Below, piece after piece: positions 34,447 to 43,400 of a stretch of 53,450 nt of DNA; within the stretch, counting starts at the first letter, position 1; each line of letters starts with the position of its first letter. The DNA lies in NCBI GenBank assembly GCA_900538885.1, contig UQAI01000004.1, positions 1 to 53,450 on the forward strand. Reading direction: 5' to 3'. The stretch is from an uncultured Mollicutes bacterium (GTDB lineage Bacteria; Bacillota_I; Bacilli_A; ML615J-28; CAG-313). Under the pieces are notes generated by a model. That model saw only the letters and a program-made list of their open reading frames with translations, was not told where the DNA came from and searched no databases. A program made the translations under genes and the position numbers.

Positions 34447-35658
34447 CTATTCTGCGCCTTCAATCGCTGACATTAATTCTAACATTGGTAAGAAAATGGC
34501 AAGTAATACTACTACAACGATTAAACCAATAAAAATAATCATTACCGGTTCTATTGCTGCAGTCATACTTTTAATCTCTATATCCAATTGTTCTTCAAAA
34601 TAATCTGTGATTTTGTTCAACACTTCTTCTAAGTTACCAGTTGATTCACCAACTGAAATCATTTCAATCAACATATCGGGGAATAAATTAATTGTTTCCA
34701 AACTTTTCGCAACAGTTCTACCTGAACTAATTTCATTCTTTACAACTTGAAGTTTTTCTTCAACTATTTTATTACCTAGTAATTTACTTATTGTATTTAC
34801 ACATGAAAGGAGTGGAATACCACTATTTAATAATACGGAAAATCCATTCGCAAATCTTGATGTAATACTAGCTATTGTTAAATTCTTAAAAAACGGCATG
34901 TTAAGTTTTATTTTATCATATAGTCTTCGAACTGATTTTAATTTACCAAGTAAAATAAAAATTACAATTATCAAGAAAACATACAAAATTATGTTCAAGA
35001 TGTTGTCCTGAATAAAGGTCGAGACATTTATTACGGCTTTAGATATTCCAGGTAGATCTGCGCCAAACTGGTCAAACATCGATGAGAAGTTAGGCATAAC
35101 AAATACTGCAATAACCGCCAGTGCCGCAAAAGCAATAATTAAAAGAAAGATCGGATAAGAAAGTGCAGATTTAATTTTTCTTTTTGTTTTTGCCTCTTTC
35201 TCATAATAATCTGCAAGTCGTTCAAAAATTAAATCAAGTTTACCACTTGTTTCACCTATTTCAACCATGTTTCTAAAAAACACCGGGAATGTTTTAGGAT
35301 ATTTTGCGAAAGACTCAGATAGCATCTTACCCTTCATAAGGTCGTTATAAACAACTTCTAAAATACTCTTTAATTTTTGATTCTTACATGAGTTTTTAAG
35401 AATAAAAACTGATTTATCGATATTTAATCCCGCTTTTAACATTATCGCAAATTGTCGACAAAATAATGTAAAATCACGAGTTTTAATTTTTTCTAAGAAT
35501 GCAAATAACTGACTACTTTCAGCTATTTTTTTATATGATATTAGATAATAATTTTGATTGGTTAATATTGTTTTCAAATCATCATCATCTTGTGCAATGA
35601 AAATGCCTTTTATTTTTTTGTTGTTAATATCCATTGCTTTAAATTTATATTTAGGCAT
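34447..35658 (-). CDS. pilC: Type IV pilus inner-membrane platform protein PilC
   Basis: A 403-residue GspF/PilC protein with two T2SSF domains (about 65-190 and 265-390). They show FCRQFAIMLKAGLNI, GETSGKLDLIFERLADYYE and the repeat GESTGNLEEVLNKITDYFE, with three membrane segments between and after. The N-terminal MPKYKFKAMD is typical. It couples PilB to pilin assembly. GGAGGAAGG precedes the start, and pilB follows after 8 bp. Confidence 0.95.
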   Translation of the reverse strand: MPKYKFKAMDINNKKIKGIFIAQDDDDLKTILTNQNYYLISYKKIAESSQLFAFLEKIKTRDFTLFCRQFAIMLKAGLNIDKSVFILKNSCKNQKLKSILEVVYNDLMKGKMLSESFAKYPKTFPVFFRNMVEIGETSGKLDLIFERLADYYEKEAKTKRKIKSALSYPIFLLIIAFAALAVIAVFVMPNFSSMFDQFGADLPGISKAVINVSTFIQDNILNIILYVFLIIVIFILLGKLKSVRRLYDKIKLNMPFFKNLTIASITSRFANGFSVLLNSGIPLLSCVNTISKLLGNKIVEEKLQVVKNEISSGRTVAKSLETINLFPDMLIEMISVGESTGNLEEVLNKITDYFEEQLDIEIKSMTAAIEPVMIIFIGLIVVVVLLAIFLPMLELMSAIEGAE

Positions 35659-35671
35659 TTACCTTCCTCCA

Positions 35672-36445
35672 TTATCTAAAAAGTGAACTGTACCAATCTA
35701 ATATGTTATTTCCAAAAAAGAGCATTAACGTAAACCCAACCGCAAGGTAAGGCCCAAAGGGAATTGGCTTATCTTTCTTTCTTAATATTATTACTTCAAC
35801 TATAACCGCAATAACCGCTGCCACAAAAATACCCAAAAGTAATAATTTAAATCCTATTAATAATCCAATTACACCAAATAATTTAAAGTCACCAAATCCC
35901 ATTAAATCTTTTTTGATTATTTTTCCAAGTAATAATAGTAATAAAATTGCACCTACAACTACTGCTAGACTCCATAAACGGTCAGAAATACTAGCAATTA
36001 TGTTAGTATCTTTGATAAAGAAACATGCAACACTAACAATTAATATACCAATAATCATTGAATCAGGGATAATAAAATGTCTTAAGTCAATAAAGAAAAT
36101 GACAATTAAACATGATATGACTAAACACGATGCAATTGTAAGTAATGAATTGCGATATTTTACATAACTTAAGACGTACATTGTTGCAGTGAAAAGTTCA
36201 ATCAAAAAATATTGACATGAATAATGCTTTTTACAATTTCTACATTTACCACCTAATATTAAATAGGAAATAATAGGAATATTATCGTACCACTTAATTG
36301 GTGCTCCACAATTAAAACAATGAGAACCAGGTTTTATAATGGACATTTTATTTGGTAAACGGTAAATTAAAACATTTAAGAAACTACCAATTACTGCTCC
36401 GAAAACAAACAGAAAACTCATATAAAGTACATCAATTAAATCCAT
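35672..36445 (-). CDS. pilD: Prepilin peptidase
   Basis: About 257 residues with eight predicted helices. Two zinc-type cysteine pairs (CFNCGAP and CRNCKKHYSC) lie after GSFLNVLIYRLP. The catalytic aspartates are in DLRHFIIPD and GFGDFKLFG. It cleaves the type III signal of the pilin-like proteins encoded upstream and methylates the new N-terminus. The ATG at 36445 has GTGGGG upstream; a GTG at 36460 is the alternative. It overlaps the preceding gene. Confidence 0.94.
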   Translation of the reverse strand: MDLIDVLYMSFLFVFGAVIGSFLNVLIYRLPNKMSIIKPGSHCFNCGAPIKWYDNIPIISYLILGGKCRNCKKHYSCQYFLIELFTATMYVLSYVKYRNSLLTIASCLVISCLIVIFFIDLRHFIIPDSMIIGILIVSVACFFIKDTNIIASISDRLWSLAVVVGAILLLLLLGKIIKKDLMGFGDFKLFGVIGLLIGFKLLLLGIFVAAVIAVIVEVIILRKKDKPIPFGPYLAVGFTLMLFFGNNILDWYSSLFR

Positions 36446-36900
36446 TTGGTCATACCCCACTTCTTTAGTTGATATCCTATTATTTTTGTATTATCACTAC
36501 TATATTCATAAGTTGCTTCAACTAGTAGTGCATCTTCATCATCTTTATAACCAATTTTGAATCGCATAGTAAAAGCACCTTCAGCTTCTTCAAATTTTAT
36601 TTGGTATTTATCATCTTCTAAAAATTTTTTATGAGTAGCCACGAACGTTTCTTTATATGTATCCATATTTAATGATGAACTTTCATTTAAGTCTTCAATA
36701 TATAAATTTAAAACCTCATAGCCCTTATTTTGCAAAATAATCGTTTCATAATTTTTATGTGATTTGTCAAGTCTTGTTCTTGTAGTATAACTAATACTAT
36801 AAACTAAAGCCATTGAAATAATGGAAACAATAATTAGTAAAATTAAAACAAATGATAATGTATTACCAGCTTTTAATTTATTTTTCATATTACTCACCAT
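36436..36900 (-). CDS. Pilus-operon membrane protein, PilX/ComGG-like position
   Basis: A 154-residue protein with one N-terminal membrane segment (FVLILLIIVSIISMALVYS, about 14-34). An extracytoplasmic domain of about 115 residues follows, with no cysteine and no recognised family. There is no G-F-T-x-x-E prepilin signal, but the layout (short basic start, hydrophobic helix, soluble domain) resembles PilX or ComGG-type minor components. The ATG at 36900 has GAAGGA upstream. It overlaps both neighbours, so it belongs to the pilus operon. Confidence 0.6.
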   Translation of the reverse strand: MVSNMKNKLKAGNTLSFVLILLIIVSIISMALVYSISYTTRTRLDKSHKNYETIILQNKGYEVLNLYIEDLNESSSLNMDTYKETFVATHKKFLEDDKYQIKFEEAEGAFTMRFKIGYKDDEDALLVEATYEYSSDNTKIIGYQLKKWGMTKWI

Positions 36901-37300
36901 GATAGATCCTTCTTTCATAGCTTTTTTCACCATTTAATTCATAAAGTTTGCCATCTGCATATACTTCTACTATTAATATGTAATAGTTATTCTCATCTTT
37001 ATAGGTAAGATGTAAATAGTTATTTTTGTTTTCATCTTCAATATAATATGTATTAGTCCATACATTACCATTACTAACAAAGCCCTCACTATATAAAGAT
37101 TTTATAGTAAAGGTATCAGGCATACTAGAAAAGTTATTAAAAACAGCTGTAACCGTATTACTTATTTTTACATTTCGTGCACTTTTTCTGTCAATTCTTA
37201 CTTTATATGCGAAAAGATTAATTATACAAACTCCAATAACACCAAGTATTACAATTGAAACCATTACTTCACTAATTGTAAAACCTTTATTTCTTTTCAT
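36890..37300 (-). CDS. Minor pilin-like protein
   Basis: 136 residues beginning MKRNKGFTISEVMVSIVIL: a type III prepilin signal cleaved after Gly6, with Glu at +5 of the mature protein, then a hydrophobic helix. The globular domain of about 100 residues is not recognised. AAGGTGAAAT precedes the ATG, which lies within the end of the preceding gene. Confidence 0.87.
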   Translation of the reverse strand: MKRNKGFTISEVMVSIVILGVIGVCIINLFAYKVRIDRKSARNVKISNTVTAVFNNFSSMPDTFTIKSLYSEGFVSNGNVWTNTYYIEDENKNNYLHLTYKDENNYYILIVEVYADGKLYELNGEKSYERRIYHGE

Positions 37301-38342
37301 ATTTCACCTTAAGTGGTAATGTTTTAAAGTATTTTTGGTTATTGTAAAATGCATCCGCATAAATTTTAAATTTATTGGTTGCCGTTTTGTCATATATTTC
37401 AAATCTTTTACGCATTTCAAGTGGAAATACGGAAATAATATCAACTACTGAACCATATAAAGTGTGAATATAAACTTTATCAACATTAGTAACATAATCA
37501 TTTTTATTATTTTCATTATCACAAAGTAATAAAATATAAAGTTCATCAAATATACGTCTTATTGCATGGTAAATAACACGTTTTAATGATAATTTACCAA
37601 TATTTTCATGACAAAAGCGATCAACATTACTACGTTCAATATTATATTTTTCCATAACATCATGAGCAATATTATTATAACCAGTTTTAACAATACGATA
37701 TTCTTCAAGTTTATATTTACGCATTACAAAAAGATAAGTACAATCATCACTCATAATAATACCAATATTTTTAGCGTTAGGTGATGCTGGTAAAGTCGGT
37801 AAAGTGCTTGGTAAATAAACACATTTGTCTACTTTTAACTTACCTAAATGAAAAATATCAATAATATTACGATAATGTGTACTATTAATTACTAATAAAT
37901 TAAAGTCATAACCTTTATTACTATTAACCTCCGTATCAACAAGTTCAATATAATCAGTTAATAAATCACCGAATTGTCGCTTTTCTTCTTTATCAAATGA
38001 ATCTTGTAAAACTTTACCAGTAAGTTTAGGAAGAGATATTCTAGTTTTAAAAACATTCATAATGTCAACAGAAACATCTACTGGTGATTCTTCGTATCCA
38101 TATTCTTTTAACTTTTCAAATAGCACATCACCGTATGATTTTAGTCTATCTTTAGAAATATCATCAGACATAGGGAAATTCAATTTAAACTGAGCATCAA
38201 TTTGATAATTAGTTTTATAATTTTGTTTAAAGAAATGTGATAAAGCTGTTTTGATAACGCCAACATTTTCAGTACGAATACAAAACACATAAACATCAAC
38301 ATTATCAGCAGATTCAATAGCAGCACAAAATACTCGCTTCAT
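37287..38342 (-). CDS. Pilus-operon protein, possible PilM-like
   Basis: A 351-residue soluble protein without signal peptide or membrane segment. The place between two pilin genes suggests the cytoplasmic PilM/GspL-type actin-fold role. A segment around residues 190-215 (NIGIIMSDDCTYLFVMRKYKL) has the beta pattern of an actin-like phosphate loop. Clear PilM motifs are lacking, so this is a positional guess. GGGAGGAAAC precedes the ATG, directly after the upstream pilin gene. Confidence 0.45.
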   Translation of the reverse strand: MKRVFCAAIESADNVDVYVFCIRTENVGVIKTALSHFFKQNYKTNYQIDAQFKLNFPMSDDISKDRLKSYGDVLFEKLKEYGYEESPVDVSVDIMNVFKTRISLPKLTGKVLQDSFDKEEKRQFGDLLTDYIELVDTEVNSNKGYDFNLLVINSTHYRNIIDIFHLGKLKVDKCVYLPSTLPTLPASPNAKNIGIIMSDDCTYLFVMRKYKLEEYRIVKTGYNNIAHDVMEKYNIERSNVDRFCHENIGKLSLKRVIYHAIRRIFDELYILLLCDNENNKNDYVTNVDKVYIHTLYGSVVDIISVFPLEMRKRFEIYDKTATNKFKIYADAFYNNQKYFKTLPLKVKYEKK

Positions 38343-38343
38343 A

Positions 38344-38853
38344 TTAGTTTCCTCCCTCTTGTGAAATTATAAAAATAGGAAATTCATAAGTTTTTTCATT
38401 ATCAAAGGTAATAGTTACAACATAAGTTTTTGGATTATTTGTATCTTGTACAACATTAATTGAAGTAATTTTTTCAAAAGTATAAGGATTAGCATTATAT
38501 CTAAGCATATGCTTTTCATTATCGATGAATAGTAAATTCACATTTTCTGCTTCACCTGTTCTAATGGTAATATTGCCATTTTCACTTCTAATTATTTCAA
38601 CTGATTTTCCTTCTAAATTTACAGTATTAGTAAATTTTTCAAAACATTTTACTACAACGTTTTGTTCATATGTTCTCTCTTGTAAAGCTTTAACATCTTT
38701 TGAAGTATTGGTAAAAGAAACTAGAAAATACCCCGCAGTAGCAAGCACAATACTAGAAATTACCATCGCTACAATTAATTCAGTTAATGTAAAACCTTGT
38801 TTATACTTATTATTATTCATAATCATAACGTACATCAATTGAGTGCTACTCAA
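38344..38853 (-). CDS. Pilin-like protein, first gene of the pilus operon
   Basis: About 169 residues with the prepilin signal KQGFTLTELIVAMVISSIVL and a C-terminal domain of about 120 residues not recognised. I place the start at TTG 38853: AAAGGAAAG sits nine bases before it and no later ATG has a ribosome site. That gives a leader of about 20 residues. Internal ATGs (38832 to 38820) are alternatives; a GTG at 38886 would put the site within the gene. It is transcribed from the promoter at 38899-38927. Confidence 0.82.
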   Translation of the reverse strand: MSSTQLMYVMIMNNNKYKQGFTLTELIVAMVISSIVLATAGYFLVSFTNTSKDVKALQERTYEQNVVVKCFEKFTNTVNLEGKSVEIIRSENGNITIRTGEAENVNLLFIDNEKHMLRYNANPYTFEKITSINVVQDTNNPKTYVVTITFDNEKTYEFPIFIISQEGGN

Positions 38854-38898
38854 AGTATACTTTCCTTTCTTAAAATTTTTCGACACTATATCTATATT

Positions 38899-38927
38899 AT
38901 TATATTACATTACTAAATAAAAATCAA
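38899..38927 (-). promoter_or_regulatory. Promoter of the pilus operon
   Basis: Minus strand: -35 TTGATT (38922-38927), 17-bp spacer, -10 TATAAT (38899-38904), giving a leader of about 40 bases. Confidence 0.7.
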
Positions 38928-39024
38928 AACATTTGACTTTTCAAAATAATAAAGCAAAAATACTCTAATTTTTAAACTAAAATAAGGAAAAATTAACTAA
39001 ATTAAAGGACAATAAATGTACTAA

Positions 39025-39056
39025 AGAAAAAAGTGCTGGCCACTAATCCAGCACTT
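39025..39056 (-). terminator. Strong terminator upstream of the pilus operon
   Basis: A 9-bp stem AAGTGCTGG / CCAGCACTT followed by T6 on the minus strand. It insulates the pilus promoter from upstream transcription, although no intact gene ends here. Confidence 0.85.
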
Positions 39057-39251
39057 CAAAGGAAGTAATAATGAGACTATAAAAAACTAATTTAATAATT
39101 CATTATTATAAGAAAAAACAAAAAATCTACAAAAAATGCCATAGAATTTTTCGTAATGAATGATTGCACAAGTAGAAATAAAAAACAATCAATCACTACA
39201 CAATAATTTTATCACAACTTTTATGTAATTGCAAATATTTAGATAAAGATT

Positions 39252-39273
39252 TAAAAAGAGCCCTAAGGCTCTT
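39252..39273 (-). terminator. Terminator after the nuclease remnant
   Basis: AAGAGCC / GGCTCTT hairpin with four-base loop, followed by T-rich sequence on the minus strand. Confidence 0.78.
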
Positions 39274-39376
39274 CTATCATATCATAATATGATTGATTGT
39301 TTTTGATGCAATCCTAAATATTTGTGGAAAAAATATAGTACAAATAATTGATAAACTTCAAATAGCCATCTATTAA

Positions 39377-39935
39377 TTAAAATAATTTCATACTTTTAAC
39401 AGCATTTTCAACATTATTCATATCTGTTTGATATGGACTGATGTCAATATCATCCGCATTAGTATAGTGAATTTCTTTAAGTTTTTCAACCATAGGAAAT
39501 AATAATACTACTTTACGAGCTGATGTTTTTTTCTGATAAACATACATTTGATAAATATCACTATTTGAAACATCTGGTTTACCACTATCATCTAGTAATG
39601 TTTTCCATTTTGTATCTAGAATTACCTTATCATTTCTCTCTTTTGAATATATGATAATATCAGGTTTAATTTTGTACTTTTGTTCATTTTCAAATAAATA
39701 TATTTTATTACTTTGTAAAACGACATTATAACCTTTCTTAGTATAAATTTGATGTACTTTTAGACTAATATATTTCTCAAACAGTTTTTCTAGTGTTTCA
39801 TCTTCAGACATCTCTTTCAGTGCTTCTAGACATATTCTTTTGTAAATTCTTTTTGTTTTTCATCAAACTCTGGTTTTATTTTATTGTATGCATCGTACAT
39901 TTTTCAGTTATTTTTTTAATTTCTTCTCTTCTCAT
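39377..39935 (-). pseudogene. Decayed McrC-like PD-(D/E)XK nuclease fragment
   Basis: The intact 3' part (39377-39811) encodes a nuclease core resembling the C-terminus of McrC: IKPDIIIYSKERN, ILDTKWKTLLDD, then SDIYQMYVYQKKTSARKVVLL. These give the D, D and K of a PD-(D/E)XK site. Upstream, an ATG at 39935 with AAGGAG begins MRREEIKKITEK. Two single-base shifts are then needed to continue as MYDAYNKIKPEFDEKQKE and on into EALKEMSEDE. Two shifts in 60 codons and the missing McrC body mark it as a broken gene, probably a restriction-system relic. Confidence 0.75.
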
Positions 39936-40015
39936 TACTTCGTCTCCTTCTTAATTTTTATCAATACTAGTCCATTATACTAAAAATATGGCTTCCAAGC
40001 ATTTATTTAGCAAAT

Positions 40016-40037
40016 TAAAAAGAGCTCATGGCTCTTA
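40016..40037 (-). terminator. Terminator of the small gene at 40064
   Basis: AAGAGC / GCTCTT hairpin with 5-base loop followed by T-rich sequence on the minus strand. Confidence 0.7.
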
Positions 40038-40063
40038 TTTTTATATGTGATTATAAAAATCTT

Positions 40064-40222
40064 TTATTTTGCAAACCATATTTCATTTGCATTATTTGGT
40101 AATTTTGGTGGCTGAACAAATTTTATGGTTTTATCACGGGGTTGTTTTAAAGCTTTAATAATTTCTTCTGCTTTTTTGGGATCACGTACAATTAAATTTT
40201 CTCTAAAAGAACTTGATGCCAT
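40064..40222 (-). CDS. Small hypothetical protein, 52 aa
   Basis: A very strong site (TTAGGAGGTGAAATT) precedes the ATG, and a terminator follows, so this short frame is very likely expressed. The product begins MASSSFRENLIVRDPKKAEE, then a lysine-rich helix, then a Pro-rich tail (VQPPKLPNNANEIWFAK). No family is recognised. Size and charge recall antitoxins of type II pairs, but no partner toxin is adjacent. It may be a leftover of the decayed nuclease locus beside it. Confidence 0.6.
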   Translation of the reverse strand: MASSSFRENLIVRDPKKAEEIIKALKQPRDKTIKFVQPPKLPNNANEIWFAK

Positions 40223-40365
40223 AATTTCACCTCCTAATTAAAATATAGCATAAATACATTTTATCTATAGTTTAATTATACACTATTCTTAATAAATTTT
40301 GCAAATTGTTTGATGATTATTAAATATTTTCAAAAACATTTATCTTAAAGAACAAATAACGTTAT

Positions 40366-40400
40366 ATAAGGCTCTCCAATTTTATAGAGAGCCTTATTTT
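40366..40400. terminator. Terminator of the surface-protein operon
   Basis: AAGGCTCTC / GAGAGCCTT 9-bp stem with an 10-base loop; T-rich flanks on both strands, 40 bp after the InlB-repeat gene. Confidence 0.82.
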
Positions 40401-40440
40401 ATGGATACGTTAAATATAAAATATTTGACAACTATTTTCT

Positions 40441-43400
40441 TTATCCTATCATTTTTACTTCTTTTACACCAACATACCACTCAGAATTCCATCTTACAGG
40501 GACTGAAACATAATTACATTCAATAATTAAATTCAAACACTCATAGAAGCCTTTATTAGCTACTTTCTTGATGTTTTCTGTTAAAATTATCGATTCTAAC
40601 CATTTATTATGTTGGAAAGCTTTATATTCAATCGATCTTACTGTATCTGGAATTGCAAAGGTTGAGCTTTGCTTATTAGACGGATAAAGATATAGGATGG
40701 TTTGATCTTTATTATATAAAACTCCATCAACTGAAGCATAATATTGATTATCACTAGCTACTTCAACTTTATTTAAGTTAGTACAATTATCAATAAAGGA
40801 AAGTCCAAGGGATGTAACACTACTTGAAATACTGACTGTTTCTAAGGCATTACATGAAGAAATACTATTAGATGAAATAAATTTTAAGGATTCGTTTGTA
40901 ATGATTTCTTTTATGTAATTATTACCAGAAAAAGCATTTGTGCTAATTTCCTTAACCATTGTACTAATATTTAGGATTTCCTCTTCTTTTCCACTTGCAT
41001 AATAAATTAAGATTGTTTGATCTTGATTGTAAAGGACATTATCAATAACTTTAAAGTAATCATTGTTACTTAAATTAAGGTTTGATAAACTTACACAGTC
41101 TTTAAAGACGTCATATCCTAAGTCCTTTAAATTATTTGGTAAATTAAGAGTTACTAAGGCTTTACAGCCTGAAAAAGACATGTTACCAATTGATGTAATA
41201 TTATTAGATAATTCAATATTTTCTAATTTTTCACAATCTTTAAAGGCAAATGAAGCAATACTTGTAATATGTTTTGATAAAGAAAGAGAAGTAATATCTT
41301 TATTATAAAAAGCGCCACTAGCGATACCAACTACAGGAAGTCCGTTATGGCCATTACTGATAATAACTTCAGGATCAGTCCCTGTAAAACCAGTAACAAT
41401 ATAACCGTCTTCATCTTCGTTTAGTTGATATTCAATTCCAGTACTTCCTGGATAAATTAATTCAACATCGCCATAAATGTTAATACCACCAGGTAACATT
41501 GTTTCGTAATCAATCTCTCCCGTAAAATCTGGATTTTTATACCAACCACTAATGAACGCTTCACCAACAAGTTCTTCAAATGCTTTATTTGATAAGAACT
41601 TGACAGGATCACCCCATGTAACTGGGTCTGACTCGTAACATACTTGATCATTAATATAGTATTTAACCGTGTATTTACGTCTATTATAACGCACTTCAAT
41701 AACGGTTCCCCCATCTCCTCTAATGGTTTCACTATTACTAACTGGTTCATAGTAATCTTTGTTTTCGATAGTTTCATACACGTCACTAGCATCAGGCGTA
41801 ACTGTGCTTCCTGTGGTGCCTATAAATGTTATCGTATTTATTAATTTATATGAAGTATCCGTTTGTAAGTAATATTTAACAACATATCTAGTATCAGTAC
41901 GAGGTGTGAAGTTAGCATAAATAGATACGTCTTTGGTAACTGTTTCATTTCCTACTTTTACTTTAAAGGTTTTATCTAAATACCATCCTTCAAAATCATA
42001 ACCTTTAACATATGGCGTATCAAGTTTTCTTATGACATCAGTAAGTAAAGTATTCTCTCTTACAACTTGACTTAAGTATTTTGAACTTCCATAGCTTGTT
42101 GTTGTATCACTATATACTTTAACCGTATAATATGGTACAGCTTCAAGTTTAGCATAAATTGTAATGCTATCCATAAATACATAATTATTAGGAACAGCAT
42201 TTTTAAATTCACTATCAAAATACCATCCAATAAATCTATAATCATATAAATCAGGAACCTTAATTTTCGAAATATCATCTTCGGTTAAAAGTTTTGTCGT
42301 TGTTGATTCATTATTAACAACTGAAGTTATTGTTATATATTTGTTCATTTTCACAAATATTTCTAAATCACTTTCAATTTTCTTATTTAAATCAAGTTTA
42401 GATTTAAGCGTGGAATCACTAAACCAACCACTAAATACATAACCTGAAACTACTGGGGTTTTAAGGGCACCAATTAATGTTCCTTTTAACACTTTTTGCG
42501 TAGTTTCACTACCTAAAGTATTAATTTTAACAGTATAATATGGAGTCTTACCAAATATTGCATAAACTGTTACATCAGTTTCAGTAAATGTATCAGAATC
42601 CTTTAACACCATACTTCCATCTTCAGTCAAACTCCAATATTTAAACACATATTGATAATTATCATCACCGTAAGTTGCAGGTTTTGTAAGTTTGGAAATA
42701 ATGTTATTTGGATCAACTAAAGTAGTTACTATTTCGCTTTCACCTATAATTTGTTTAATGTAATAATTACGTTTAACGTTAAATGATGCATATAAATTTA
42801 TATTTTTAGTAATTTTTAGCGTAGTTAAAGCTTTATCTGTAAAGTTTTCATCTAAATACCATGCATTAAAAGTATAAGTTCCATATCTGTCAGCTACTTT
42901 TGTAGGCGTATCTAGGGATGAAATTGAAGTTTGATCTTTTACATTAATAGTTTTAACAATTACACCATCAGCATAAATCGTCACATCAAAATATGGAATG
43001 GTCATAAGTTTACCATAAATGGTTATATCACCATTTACACTTATTTTAGATAAATCTAGACTACTACCACTAAAAGTATCAGTATCAAAGAAACCTTCAA
43101 AATAATAATCATTAAAGCTTGGAGTTTTAATAATACTAGATAAAATAGTAGCTTCTCTTATCTTTAATAGGTCAATAGAATCAACCGTTTCTTTATTTTC
43201 ATTTAGGTAAATCACATTAACAGCATAATAATTAATCTTTGTCATTTTTGCATATAATACAAGATCACTTGTGATGCCCGTTGTCGTTTTAAATACGGTT
43301 TCAAATGCTTCGTCTTTATACCAGCCTTCAAAAATGTAGTCAGCAACTAGTGGACTATTTAAGAAACTAGAAATTATAGTACCTTCTTCTTTATTACTAT

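Larger units (their letters stand above)
38928..39376. other. Gene-free stretch with two terminators and an orphan repeat motif
   Basis: No coding sequence is seen. Two minus-strand terminators lie at 39025-39056 and 39252-39273. At 39118-39141 the plus strand has AATCTACAAAAAATGCCA, close to the unit of the 23-bp repeats upstream of the DUF4143 gene at 31104-32387 (there CAAAAATCTACAA and AAATGCCA). This may be a relic of another such locus. Confidence 0.55.

Noticed and set aside
41457..41844. Open frames on both strands inside the InlB-repeat gene.
   Set aside because: The host gene is continuous with clear repeat protein sequence; these frames lack starts with ribosome sites and any recognisable product.
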